Origin: Ustulina deusta
Taxonomy: Eukaryota; Ascomycota; Sordariomycetes; Xylariales; Xylariaceae
Assembly: GCA_023159155.1 (NCBI GenBank)
Contig: JAJNNX010000004.1
Span: 1,116,001 to 1,180,000, forward strand
Length of the DNA: 64,000 nt
Reading direction: 5' to 3'
Part shown: positions 1 to 12,257 of the stretch, one piece after another
Numbering within the stretch: the first letter of the stretch is position 1
How the letters are laid out: the number at the start of each line of letters is the position of its first letter
Translations under genes and position numbers: made by a program
Notes under the pieces: model-generated
The model's input: the letters and a program-made list of their open reading frames with translations, nothing else
Databases searched by the model: none
Told to the model about the DNA's origin: nothing

Positions 1-44
1 TTATTTGTTTTACGTACAATATATCATATACAGCCCATTCAACA
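1..44 (+). repeat. 3' end of a family-A LTR (truncated by window edge)
   Basis: The segment ends in CCCATTCAACA, the same end as the LTRs at 6096-6408, 8829-9130 and 46279-46581. Copia coding-region sequence resumes immediately afterwards at 45. Another family member was therefore inserted in this Copia relic, with its body lying left of the window. Confidence 0.7.
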
Positions 45-125
45 GCTAGACTAAATAGCCTTGTACTAACCTTACTTGTTTTTAAAGCTTATTTTAAAAT
101 TAATTAGAACTTGCCTTTTTTATTT

Positions 126-917
126 GATTTTAATTTTAAGGTAATCCGCTATGTAGCTTTTGGGCCATGCGGCTATTCTGCCTGTCTATTCCCTTAAAAG
201 AACCGTTCTTTCCTAATATCGTCCGTTTTTATTATTGCTGCTTGTAGTAACCGCTAGCTAGTGTGTGCTTTAGTATTGCCACCCGTACGCTAATATATAT
301 TTATTCTCTAATAATTAGTTCTGCTAAATAAAACCTCTAACGTATTTTATTTTCTTGTTTTTTTTTTTTGGTATTATGCAGTTTTACTATTTATAGCCTA
401 AAATTATGCATTTTTTTTATATAAGCTTATTTAAACTATTATAATTATAGCTTTTAATTAGTTATTTTTATATAAACTACTAGAATAAGTTATATTAACT
501 AGCCTAATAAACGTTTTATATATGTTGATTTTTTAGTAATATTACTAGGGTTATTACTTTTAATAAAATTAAATATTTTTATTATTTAATATTATAAAAA
601 ATAAAAGCAATAGTTCTTTTTTTTTTTTTTTTTTAAGAAAGTTAGTCAAGAACATACTAATTTATAGTGCTTTAAGTAAACATATAAGCGTTTTTTTTTA
701 AAAATCTATTAAAATATAGCCTAAGTTTTTATTATAAAAATAGACGTAATAAAAAGGTTACAGAAGTACAGTAGTAGCTAATAGCCAAAGCCTAGCTTCT
801 CAACTAAAAACCCTAAAGTATAAGCTAGATTTAAACTAACAACTTTTTAGTACGTACAGCAGGGGACCGCGCGTACACAAAAAGCAGCCAAACGTATGAC
901 CACTGCGTTACCACACC
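126..917 (-). mobile_element. SINE-like element with tRNA-derived head, copy 1
   Basis: A 792-bp unit flanked by a perfect 13-bp direct duplication GCCTTTTTTATTT (113-125 and 918-930) inside Copia coding sequence. Read on the minus strand it starts GGTGTGGTAACGCAGTGG, which resembles a pol III A box. About 75 nt on is a RIP-altered B box; the second copy at 10922-11707 keeps the better form GGTTCGAATC. The other end finishes in short ATTTTAA repeats, as a SINE 3' tail would. Long target duplications indicate target-primed reverse transcription rather than integrase action. It encodes no protein and would rely on a LINE partner elsewhere. It is long for a SINE, so a chimeric element carrying a tRNA-like promoter is an alternative. 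Confidence 0.68.
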
Positions 918-3563
918 GCCTTTTTTATTTAATATTATATAAAGAATTAAAACAATTAAGAAAGCCATAAAAATATTACGCGAAAAAAAAACAAAAATTA
1001 AAATTAACCGTGTAATTAACTAGCGTAACAGGCCTGCTTTATATAATATACTCTTACTGCTTTTATATAATAAAGTAATAATATAGCAGAAAAAAAAAAC
1101 TAAAATAAACCGTACAAAATTAAATCGATTAAAAAATCTAATATAATTATTAATTTAATAAACAGCCTAATATAGTTTAAATAAACATAAATCAAGCCTT
1201 ATTATTATATAATTAAAAAAGCTATTTTATATAAATAAAATAAAATAAAAAACAAAATATAGCCTTTTTAATAACTTATTATATATAAAAAACAAGAACG
1301 CTTTTTTAAAGTTATAAAGTTTTTTATAGCTTTTATAAAACAAATTAGCTAATTATTTCTAACCTTTAAAAAAAAATAGAATTATGCTTTAATAGTTAAG
1401 CTATACAAAAATAATATAATTAATATATCTGGAGCCCTATTGAAAAAATCAAACATTATAAAAATTAATAATTTTATTGCACAAGGCGTATTCTAATTTA
1501 TAAAATATAACCTAGCTAAATATAGCAATATTTATATTTTTAAATCCCGGTTTATATAAAAAATTAAAAAAAAAACAATTAAGCTATATAAAAAATCCTA
1601 ACTTGTTATATAAAATTATAATAAAAAGAAAAAAAAATAATACTTATTTAGTTGCTAACTATCCAGCAAATAAACTAAAAACTATTTTTTGCACTAGACC
1701 TTTTTTTAATACGCAATTTTAATACTTTAAACAAACTTTAAAATATTATTTAAACATATATATAATTAAAAAATAAGCTAGCTAAAAAAATCCTTGTATA
1801 ACTACTGTCCAAACAAAAGTTAAAATATTTTAATAAAATAATTTTATAAATTATATAACTATTATATAGACTTGCAAAATTTAGGCTATACTAGTTCAAG
1901 ACCTATTATTAATACTACTACAAAAAACTAGAAATGACTATTTTTATATATAACTTATGCTTTTTATTTACGAAAGTATTATTACATAACTTTAATATTA
2001 ATAGTTTATAAACAAATAATATGTTTAGCTTTATAACATTAGGCTTTTTTTTAAAAAAAAAGCATAAATTATAGTATACTAAGTTTTATATAAAACTAAA
2101 AAAAGTTCTCCGGCTAAACCACTTTATAAAGTTTAATAACGGACAAATTATATTATTATCTAAAAAAAATATTATTTTAATTTAAAAAAACTAAATAAAC
2201 TAGCTAAACTTAATTAACTTTTATATAACTAATTTAAAACAGTAATATGTTTTATAATAAGCTAGAAGCATATATATTAGTAGTATCTATTAACTTAAAG
2301 CAGCGTACAACTTTTGTATTACTAACTAAGTAATGAACTTAATACTATATAATATTAAAAATCTAAACTAAAAAATTTAATAGTAATTAAATAACTAGAA
2401 CTATAGTTTAACTTTTGTACTACTAAATCTATGCTATATAAAACTGTTTATTTTTATAAATAGATTGTTTACGAATAATATAAATATAACTTTCTAGCTT
2501 GGTTTTATTATTATATTAGGTATAAAGTACTATATAAAAAAAAATCTAGCTTTAAAATTAAAAATAATATTATATATTAAAACTTAAATAAATATAAATA
2601 AATAATTAAAAATATATTTGCTAATAAATTATATAATATAATTAATAGTTTTAATAATACTATTACTTTTTATATAATACTTTAAAAAATTATAATTACT
2701 TTAAGATTACTTTTAATTTTAATTGTTTTATATTTAAACTTAAAGTTATTATATAACTACCTGGTTAAACTAAGCATAATATAAAAAAAACATTTTATAA
2801 TTAATATTATATTGCTACAAAAGTTATATAAAAAAAAAGATCTTTAAAATATAATAAATTAATAATAAAAATAATCTAGCTAATATATTTATAAAAAAAA
2901 CTCTAAACCAGGCATTAAAAACTTTTATATTAATAAACAAGTTAATTATATAAATAAAAACATTTATAAATAAAACATAGAAATTATATATAATAATAGT
3001 ATTTATAAAAAAAAAAAAATCTAAATAAGTAAAAATAATATATAATTAATTAATTTTGAAAAAAAATAATAAAAATAATATAACTTAAATAACTTTACTT
3101 TTTAGCTTATATATTTATTTTTTTATTATATAATTAACTTTTATTCCTTTTTAAATATAATAACTGTACTAAGCACCGTACAATTGCTAAATATATATTA
3201 TATAAGCATTGCTTTAAAAACTAATAACTTAATAATACTTATAAAACAGAAAATTATTATAATTCGCATACATATTTTATATATAAGCAGTAATAATAGC
3301 ACTACGCAACTAGATAAGAACTATATAAAAATATTTCTTTTAATAAAAGATTTGCGTAATAAAAAAAGCAAGCGGCTCGTTTACAGGTACCTAAATCTAA
3401 ATATTAACTAAAAATAAAGCAGCAACCTAAACTTTATTAGTTTATATATAAAAAACTAAACATTAATAACCAAAAACATATATAATATAAAACAAATATA
3501 TATATTAATATATAATACTATAAAAAAATAATAATTATTAAAATTATTTATTAATAGTTATAT

Positions 3564-3862
3564 TATTGGAATAGTATTCCAGGTCAATCGTACGCTATTT
3601 ATAAGTCACTCACCTTGGCCACCTAAGGTGGCCAAGTCAGGTGGTTAGCCTATGGCTAGCCCATAGCTAAGGGGCTATAGTGGACCCTTTCATACAAAGG
3701 GGTATACCAGGCCCTCCCACACCTTCTAATTTCTTTCCTTCTTTTTCCTTTAGAGAAACATTTAAATATAGTACAATATAGATTATATAATGTTCGCTTT
3801 ACCAGATCTACTTTTGTATATAGTACTATATATATATATACTATCCTAAATAGAGCTAACTA
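3564..3862. repeat. LTR-B, left copy
   Basis: Starts TATTGGAATAGTATTCC and ends GAGCTAACTA, like the copy at 5162-5460. It contains a perfect hairpin CTTGGCCACC-TAA-GGTGGCCAAG near 3613-3635, beside a second imperfect inverted repeat around GGCTAGCC. It is less A/T-rich than its surroundings. Confidence 0.65.
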
Positions 3863-5161
3863 GTACTAATTAATAAGTTAACTAGCAAACTTATAAATTA
3901 GCAAAGTTTAAAAAAACAAAATATTATCGAATATTATATAATAATTTAAAAATATTTCTGCTTAACAAAAAACTTTAGCTTATTATATAAAGGTTTTAAA
4001 AAAATATAGTCTGCTTAGCAAATATACTTTAAATAACTTTTATATAAGTTATTAAACTAAATTAATATTTAGGTTTAATTTTTTGATTTTTTGCTTAGCA
4101 AAAAAAAAGAACAAATTAATTAAAATTTTTATTATAAACTTTATATAAAATAATCCGAATTTTATTCTGCTTAGCAAAATAAACTATAAAATTAATTACA
4201 AGCTATTTTATATTTTATCTCTTTTATATAATTAATATATAACTGCTATATAAAGCTTTTATATTTATATTTTTGCTTTAATTAAATTGTTTATTTTTAT
4301 ATATGTTTTGTTTAATAGGACTAAAAAAAAAATTGATTAGTTTTATATAATTTTTATATATAAAATAATTATAACTGATCTGCCTAGTAGACTAGATTAT
4401 AAAATCAACTACAAACCTTTTTGTAACCCTTACCTTTCGTACAACCTACCCTCACAGGACAGACCTACAAAGGCACCCAAATACCCCTTTAACAACTTGC
4501 TATACGCTAGCCAAACAGCATTTTTTTTTTACTCGATAATCTATTATACAAACTAGCTAAACAACCTCTAAACTACTCTATTATACACAAAGCTAGGCAA
4601 CAAACCTCTGTTTTATTTGTAGCCCCGTATAATTCTAGACCTTATATAGCCAGGCTCTACCTTACCCCCCCCCCTCTCCTTTGTATAACCTATATATAAA
4701 GGACCTATATACCTTTCTATACAACTGCTTTCTTGACCCTATACAGAACGGACCTATATATCTTTCCATACAACTGCTTTTTTTGACCCCGTATAAAACA
4801 GACCTACCCCCCTCCCCCTTAGCTAATATTTATATAGACCTAAACGTTAAATTTAAAAAAAAAAATAAAACTAAAAAGATATTAGCAATAATAAGGACCT
4901 ACCTTATTAATCTGTTATATATTAGCTAAACAACCCTTATGCTATACAAAGCATTTTGCTTCGGCCATACAAAGGGCTAGCTCTATAGAAAAGCTAGTTA
5001 TATAAAAGCTTTGTTTTTAAATATTAAATAGATTGTTTTAGTATTAAACAAAAATTTTGTTTTTTTTTATATAAAATATTTGCTTTAATTATACGGAGTT
5101 TTTATATTTAGTTTGTCCGTACGATTAACCTAGCAATATAACAAAAAATAAAAATAATTAG

Positions 5162-5460
5162 TATTGGAATAATATTCCAGGTTAATCGTACGCTATTTAT
5201 AGGTTACTTACCTTGGCTACCTAAAGTAGCCAAGTTAGGTGGTTAGCCCATGGCTAGCCCATGGCTAAGGGGCCATAGTGGACCCCTTCGTACGAAGAGG
5301 TATACCAGGCCCTCCCACACCTTCTGATTCCTTTCCTTCTTCTTCTTTTTGATAGGCATTCGAACATAGTACAATATAGATTATATAATGTTCGCCTCAC
5401 TAGATCTGCTCTTGCATACAGCACTATATACATATATACTATCTTAGATAGAGCTAACTA
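5162..5460. repeat. LTR-B, right copy
   Basis: Direct repeat of 3564-3862. Most differences are C/T or G/A transitions, as expected from RIP acting on both copies. The hairpin arms seen in the left copy are partly disrupted here (CTTGGCTACC versus GTAGCCAAG). Confidence 0.65.
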
Positions 5461-6095
5461 ATATATATAATATAAAACCTAAGTTTTTGCTTAATAATTC
5501 GGAATATATAACCGCTATTAATAAAAATCTAGCAAGCGTTTATTATATAAATATATATATATATATATAATAATAGATTAATATATAAAAATAAAGATTT
5601 TCTAAAGCAATAAAAAAACAAAAAATAATAAATAAACAAGCATTTTTTATACTTAAGTTTTTTTATATATAAACTAATTTTATTTTAATATAATTAATTT
5701 TTTTTTATATAACTAACTTATTAACTTATAATATATTAAAAGCTTTAATTATTAACTGCTTATATAAAGCTTATTTATTAAACAAGCTAGCTAATTATAA
5801 ATTTTACTATTATATAAAGCAAAACATATATCTAGTTTAGCTAGCAAAGTAATTTTTAGCTTTATGCTCTAACTAGCTATATAGCTATATTAGCAGTTTT
5901 ATAATCTCTTTTTTATAACTTGATTAAAAAAAAAACAGCTTATTAATTTAACCGTTATATAAAAAGCTAGATTATTAGTATAACTAACTATTTCTATAGA
6001 TTATATTTTTGTATATATATTTAAGCAGTTATATAATTATTTCTTATTTTTTTTCTATATAACAAGCAGTTATAACTAAAAAAAAAAATAGCTAG

Positions 6096-6408
6096 TATTA
6101 AAATAACTAGTATTAGTTATAACCTTAACAGGCAACTCGTATAGGGTATAAGTTAATAACTTGATTATAACGCAAGTTTATAACTTGCTTATATAAAAAA
6201 TATCGGGTCTTAAATAATTTCGGTTCTTTTAAATTATATTAGCTTATACGTTAGTATAAGTTCTTTTATATAATAAAAGAACTTTTATTTTATATAAATA
6301 TTCTTTTTTTTCTCTTTTAATAATTATAACATAATATAATTAAGTATTTTGTTTATGCGTGTTCTATTTGTTTTTATATATAATATATCGTATATAGCCC
6401 ATTCAACA
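6096..6408 (+). repeat. Family-A LTR, 3' LTR of the left Copia relic
   Basis: A 313-bp LTR. It opens with a RIP-altered form of TGTTGGAATAACTGG and ends CCCATTCAACA. Its middle differs from the LTRs at 8829 and 39265 and matches the variant at 37627-37937, so at least two LTR subfamilies exist. Confidence 0.65.
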
Positions 6409-8828
6409 ATATTCAAAATAAAAGATTACTTACTATATAAAAAAGACAAAATTTTAAAACCAAACAGGCTATTAAAAAACAGATAACTAGAGAAATGCGT
6501 ACAAGTAGTTATTATATAAAAAAGGGTCTATTACACGAACAACAATATAGAACATATAGCAAGCCCAGGTATAACTTGCGCACTTGTCAAAATGCTATAG
6601 AAACATCTAGCAATAATATTTCCGATTGAATTTAATTAATTTTTTGTATTATAGTTAAATTATTATACTTATAAGTACAAAGGTGCAAAAAAATTAGCAA
6701 GTGACTTGTATTGTTATTTAACTTGTGTAATATGTTAGCGCTTATAACTTTAAAATTAAAAAAAAACTTATTAATAACTATAAATAATTTAGTAAATATT
6801 AAAAAAATAACCTACTAGTTTTTTAATACAAAAAAACTTACTATATATAACTTAGTAAAAAAAATAAAAAATAATTAAAAATAGTTATACTGCTTTTTAT
6901 AATATAATAAAAAATATAGTATATTTTTTGAAATATTTATTAAAAAGTAGTTTATTTTAAAAAAACGTTTAAAAGTTAGCTAAAAGTTTTTTAAAAAGTT
7001 TTTTTTTTTTTTTTTAATTAACTAAACGTTAAAACCTAATATATAAAGTAAAGTTTTTTATAGTAGCTACAAAGCTTAATATATAAATATTTTATCCAAC
7101 TAATAAAAAGCAAACGTCCGACTTGCCGGGTAAAAGCTTGTTTTAGCAAGCGTTTAGCTAACCGGATAGGAGCTCTTTTTTAATACGGTTTTTACCCGCA
7201 AAATTAGACAAATAGAATAGCCGTGCTACAAAGCAGTACAGCAGATTAATTTAATAATAATAATACTAATAAATAAAAAACCAGTTATTACCTAATATTA
7301 AAAAAAACTTATATAACTACTTTTAAAATTAAAACTAATTATAAAAAATTAAATTAAACAAACTAATAAAAATAAAGAATATTTTTGTTTTATTTAGATT
7401 TTTTTTTTTAAGTACTAGTTGTTATATATTTATTTTAAACTTATTTAATTAAATCTTTTAGTAGTTATTAAACAAGCTTTTAATTTAAAAATATTTATAA
7501 AAAATAAAGCACTAATTAAATTAGTATAAAATAAACTAACTCTTTTTTTTAATATTTACTACCCGATTTAAAAAAACAAAATTTTTATTTGTATTAAAAT
7601 ATAACGCAAAAAACAAAACAAACTTAATAATAATTTTTAATTTAGCTTATTATTAATAAAAAACCAGCCTGCTAAACATTTGTTGTTAGATTAGAAAAAT
7701 AATAATAAAAAACCTACTAGCTATAAAAATATTAAAAATATATTAAAAAAGTTTAAAAAAAAACTATTTTTTATTTATATTAAAAGAAAAATTATAAAAA
7801 GTAATACTAAAGCAAAATTTCTAATTAAGCAAACTATAACTTTTATTAATTAAATCTAAGTTAGTAATAGATTTTTATTTAATTGCTAGGAAATATCCGA
7901 ATTAAAAAACCAAAAATATTATTTATTACTAAATTTAGAACTATTTAACTTTTTTTAATAAAAATTAAAAAAACTAAACTTATTTACTTATCCGAAACTA
8001 ATACTAGCGAAATATTATAATATTTTAAAAAAATACGTTTATATTTATATATTAATATAATATTTTAAAAAATTAAATTAAGAAAAAAAAATCTTTTATT
8101 ATTTATTATTACCTTTAAAAAAAATAAAATAAAAATATTTTATAACTCTAAAATAATAAAAACTTTTTAATGAAAAATTTAGTATAGCTAGTATAATTAA
8201 TAAACTTTTTAAGTTAATTTTTTTTTTAATTAACCTAAATTAAACTGCTTTATATTTGTTTTAATTTATAATATTTAATTAAAATATATTTTAAAAAAAC
8301 GTAGAAAAAACCGGGCTAATCATTCTAGCTAACCGATTATTAAAAAATTTATATTATTAAAATAAATATTAAATCAAAAAATAACCTTTAATAAAAAAAA
8401 AACAGCTTTAATAATATTTATAAAAAACTTAGCTTAAATAATTTAAATAATAAAAGCAACTTTATTAATACTACTAACTTGGAAAGATTAAAAAGTACTA
8501 AAAAAACCTTTAATTTATATAAAAAAATATTAAAAAAAAACTAGAAGTAATTCTAGTAAATCCGAATAAAAATCAAACTAATATTATAAATTAAAAAAAA
8601 ATTTATAAAACTTAAAATAAAAAAGATTTAAAACAAAAAATAATAATAAGCATTTTACTAACTAATATATTTATAACTTTAGCAGATATTATAATAAAAA
8701 TATATTATTAAATCTAAGAAGTTTAAATATTTATTAAAAACTAAAAAAAAAAAATTTATAAATTAAAAAAAAAAAATAAACTAAATAATAAAATTTTATA
8801 AGTATTAAAAAAAAAATTTATTATATTA
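6409..8828. other. AT-rich, heavily mutated DNA without a recognisable gene
   Basis: About 2.4 kb of A/T-rich sequence with stops in all frames. A short less-mutated island lies near 7100-7240 (for example CGTCCGACTTGCCGGG). It is probably an older transposon interior, but I cannot assign it to a family. Confidence 0.5.
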
Positions 8829-9130
8829 TGTTGGAATAACTGGCATTGGTTACAACTTTATTGTGCAACTTGTACGGAGTGCGAGTTTACGCTCGGCTGT
8901 TGTATAGATGTTAGCCGGACCTCGGCCGGACAAAAGGGACCTTATTTCCCCTTTGTTATGTTAGCTTGTACAATAGCGTAAGTTTTTATATAAATATAAA
9001 AGACTTATGCTTTGTACGAACATTCTTTTTTTTTTCTTTTTTATATAGATAATATAATACAATATATTATATTCTGTCCACGCGTATTATTTGTTTTATG
9101 TACGATATATTATATATAGCCCATTCAACA
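8829..9130 (+). mobile_element. Solo LTR of the family-A Copia element
   Basis: A 302-bp sequence beginning TGTTGGAATAACTGG and ending CCCATTCAACA, with canonical TG...CA ends. It is flanked by a perfect 5-bp duplication TATTA (8824-8828 and 9131-9135). It is one of the least mutated LTR copies in the window. A solo LTR with intact duplication is the product of LTR-LTR recombination that deleted the interior. Confidence 0.85.
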
Positions 9131-9135
9131 TATTA

Positions 9136-10908
9136 AATATTTTATTTTATAATAATCTTTTTAAAAATATAAATATAATATTAGTTATTTAAAATAGTAA
9201 TATAGCTATTATAAAATAAAAACTAGATTAGATATTTAAACAAAAAAAAATAATTAAAAAATAAATATTAAAACTAATAAAAAAAAAAATAGCACTAAAA
9301 AAAAAATCAGAAATAATAAATAAAATAAAACAAAACTATTTAAAAACTAGTATTAATAAGTTTAAAAAAAAAGTTATATAAAAAAGAGCTTTAAAAATTT
9401 TTTTTTTAAAAAAAAACCCTAGTTTTTAAAATAATAAAAATCAAATAAACAGCAAAAGATTTTTAAGCTTAGATAATAGCTCTGACGTTAATTATAACAT
9501 TTAATAACTTTTATAATTTAATATATTTTTTTTATTAAAAAAACTTTTAAAAATATTTTAAATCTATAAAATATTTAGTTTTTTATAAATTAAATATAAT
9601 TAATTAATAAATCTTAATAATAATACTTTTTTATAAAAAAATTAATTTTTATTTTTATTTAAAAATAAACAATAATTAATTATTTTTACTTTTTAGTAAA
9701 AGTAATAAATATTATTTTTAATCTAAAGGTTTTTTATTTTTAAATATTTTAGTTTATTTTATATTATTTAATATAATATAAAAATAAAAAAAACTAGCTT
9801 TTTTTTTTTTTTAATGTTTAGTTAAAAACTTTAATATATTTTAAAAATTAATTTTTAATATTTTTAATACTAAAAATAAAAAATAATACTTAAAAGCTTT
9901 TTATAAAAATTAAGCTTTTTATATAAATAAAATACCTTGTTATTATTAATTTTTTTATAGCTGTTATAAGTCGAAAATAGTATTTATAAACTAAAAACTA
10001 GATTAATTTATTTAAAAAAAAATTATAGTTTATATTTTTATATATAATTTATATAAATTAATTAATAAAATAAATAAATACTCTAATTTATAAAAAGCTT
10101 TATAAAAAAACAATTATATAAAATTAAAAAATATTAAAATGTATTAATATTTTATTTAAAAAAATAAAAATAAGCTATAAAAAAGCTTTAAAAACTATTT
10201 AGTTTAGCATAATTTAATCTAATATTTAAATAATCTATTAAATATATAAAATACAAGTATTAATTTTTTTTTTTTTATTAAGTAAAAAATAATACTTAAT
10301 TAAATTTATTTTGTTTTTTATTTTTACTTAGGTTTAAATAAAATAATTAAATTTTTACTTCCGGACTAGCATATATATCGACCGAACTAAATCAGCTATG
10401 TTGGTTTTTTATATTATAAATAAAAAACTTATTAATAAACTATTTAAAGTTTTTTTTAAAAAACTAAAAAAAAAAGCTTATATTAAATGTTTAGCACTTA
10501 ACTTAATAAAAAATCTTTATTTAGCCGAAATAACCGACTTTAAAACTAAAATTATTAACTTAAAAAAATCAATATCTAAAAATTAATAAAAAATTAATTA
10601 ATTAAAATAAATTAATATTTAATAAAATTAAAAAAGTATTAAAATTAAAAAAAGTTAAAACTATAATTAAATAATTAAAACAAATCGAAATAAAATACAA
10701 ACTTAAAATTATTAGTTTAAATTATAAATTATAGTATTCCGAAAAAAATATTTAATATTTTTAGTTTTAGATCGTTAAAATAAAAATAAAACTAACTAAT
10801 TAAACCTAGATTACAATTAAAAAAAAAAAAAAATTAAATATTATAATAAATATAATAAAAACTGTAATAAATATTTTAATTATATTAAAGCTAAACTTAA
10901 TTAGTTTA
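9136..10908. other. AT-rich, mutated DNA, no gene seen
   Basis: A/T-dominated sequence with no open frame of convincing composition. A 62-codon frame at 10398-10586 is Lys/Asn/Ile/Leu-rich as any frame in such DNA would be. It is likely part of the same old transposon as 6409-8828, split by the solo LTR. Confidence 0.5.
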
Positions 10909-10921
10909 AAAAAAATAACTT

Positions 10922-11707
10922 GATTTTAAGGTAATCTATTGTGTGGCTTTTTAAGCCACGCGGCTATTCTGCCTGTTTATTTCCTCAAAAAAACTGTTCT
11001 TTCTTAATATTATCTATTTTTATTATTACTACTTATAGCAACCGCTAGCTAATATATGCCTTAGTATTGCTACTTGTATACTAATATATATTTATTTTTT
11101 AATAATTAGTTCTGCTAAATAAAACTTTTAATATATTTTATTTTTTTATTTTTATTTTTTAATATTATATAGTTTTGCTATTTATAGTTTAAAATTAATT
11201 TTTTTTTTATATAAGTTTATTTAAACTATTATAGTTATAACCTTTAATTAGTTATTTTTATATAAATTATTAAAATAAGTTATATTAGCTAGCCTAATAA
11301 ATATTTTATATATATTGATTTTTTAATAGTACTATTAAAATTATTGTTTTTAATAAAATTAAATATTTTTGTTATTTAATATTATAAAAAATAAAAATAA
11401 CAGTTCTTTTTTTTTTTTGCTTTTTAGAAAAGTTAGTCGAAAGTGTATTAATTTGTAGTACTCTAGGTAAGCATACGAGCGTTTTCTTTAAAGGTCCATT
11501 AAAATATAGCTTAAGCTCTTATTACAGGAGCGAACGCAATAAAAGGATCACAGGAGTACAGCGGTAGCTAATAGCCGGAGCCTAGCTTCTAAACTAAAAA
11601 CCCTAAAATATAGGCTAGATTCGAACCAACAACCTTTTAGTACGTACGGCAGGGGACCGCACGTATACAAAAAGCAGCCAGACGCATGACTACTGCGTCA
11701 CTACACC
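10922..11707 (-). mobile_element. SINE-like element with tRNA-derived head, copy 2
   Basis: A 786-bp direct-repeat partner of 126-917, also with a perfect 13-bp target duplication, AAAAAAATAACTT (10909-10921 and 11708-11720). Read on the minus strand from 11707, the head begins GGTGTAGTGACGCAGTAG. GACGC and GCGTC can pair as a D-stem, and a B box GGTTCGAATC lies about 75 nt in, with flanks able to form a T-arm. The distal end reads CCTTAAAATC. Two copies with identical ends but unrelated 13-bp duplications define the element boundaries exactly. Confidence 0.72.
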
Positions 11708-11720
11708 AAAAAAATAACTT

Positions 11721-12257
11721 AATTTTAAAATATTTTTATAAAAAAAACTAATATTTATATAATTAGCTAAACTATTTAATATTTTTTATTTATTTATTAT
11801 AAGTTAAGTTTGATTTTTTTAATATTATTAAATTATTTATTAGTAATTTCTGATTATTTTTACTTTTAAAAAAAACTATGCTAAATTAACTCTTATTATT
11901 ATAACTAAATTAGATTAATTTTCTTTTACTTGTAATACTTGGTTAAAAAGAGTTTCGCTGTATATAAATCTATACATGTGATCTTATCTATATAGCTAGT
12001 TCTAGTCCATAAATTAATAAATAAGAACTGTTATTCTTATAATTCAGATTTATTATATAGAACATAACAGAGCCTCTATAGAGGCCTCTCAATCTGGCTA
12101 GACTAGGAATGACGTAGTCTACCAGCTGCAGGCAGGTGCCCTGGTTACTCTAGATAACCACCTGAGGTCCACATGTTGTCATTGTTTCCTCCACCATCAC
12201 TTCAGCTTTGTTTTGGTCTTTGGGCTTTTTGATTATATTATCGTGATATTGGATAAT
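11721..12257 (+). promoter_or_regulatory. AT/GC compartment boundary and upstream region of the REase-kinase gene
   Basis: Composition changes from RIP-like AT-rich DNA to balanced sequence at about 11.94-12.06 kb. The balanced part holds a perfect 14-bp palindrome GCCTCTATAGAGGC (12072-12085) and an imperfect inverted repeat around 12134-12165 (outer arms CAGGTG / CACCTG). A pyrimidine-rich stretch just before the start codon is common in fungal promoters. No TATA box is clearly placed. Confidence 0.45.

Larger units (their letters stand above)
3564..5460. mobile_element. Non-autonomous LTR-type element (family B) inserted in the Copia relic
   Basis: Two 299-bp direct repeats (3564-3862 and 5162-5460) bracket about 1.3 kb with no recognisable gag, protease, integrase or RT. 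The host Copia trailer breaks at the left edge and resumes at the right edge, so the whole 1.9 kb entered as one unit. Target duplication cannot be fixed because both flanks are TA-rich. The interior has C-rich imperfect repeats near 4670-4810 (CCTATATA-type units) but no convincing gene. It resembles TRIM/LARD-type elements mobilised in trans. Confidence 0.6.
45..6408 (+). mobile_element. Decayed Ty1/Copia retrotransposon (forward), interrupted by two younger insertions
   Basis: Segments 45-125, 931-3563 and 5461-6095 are colinear with the Copia interior seen at about 42.9-46.3 kb, and the element closes with a family-A LTR at 6096-6408. Every frame is full of stops and composition is strongly A/T, as expected after RIP. 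Anchors include the run AAAGCTTATTTTAAAATTAA near 88 and the trailer AGCAACCTAAACTTTATTAG near 3420, both recurring in the right-hand copies. It is split by the tRNA-headed element at 126-917 and the LTR-B element at 3564-5460. No intact protein remains, and short frames inside (for example near 3184-3411) are chance. Confidence 0.7.

Noticed and set aside
4681..4929. 82-codon open frame inside the LTR-B element
   Set aside because: Starts at a TTG, derives from short internal repeats and has no retroelement motif.
11600..11707. Functional tRNA gene
   Set aside because: A and B boxes are present but the acceptor stem does not pair clearly, the interior is too long, and the segment is the head of a repeated element with target duplications.
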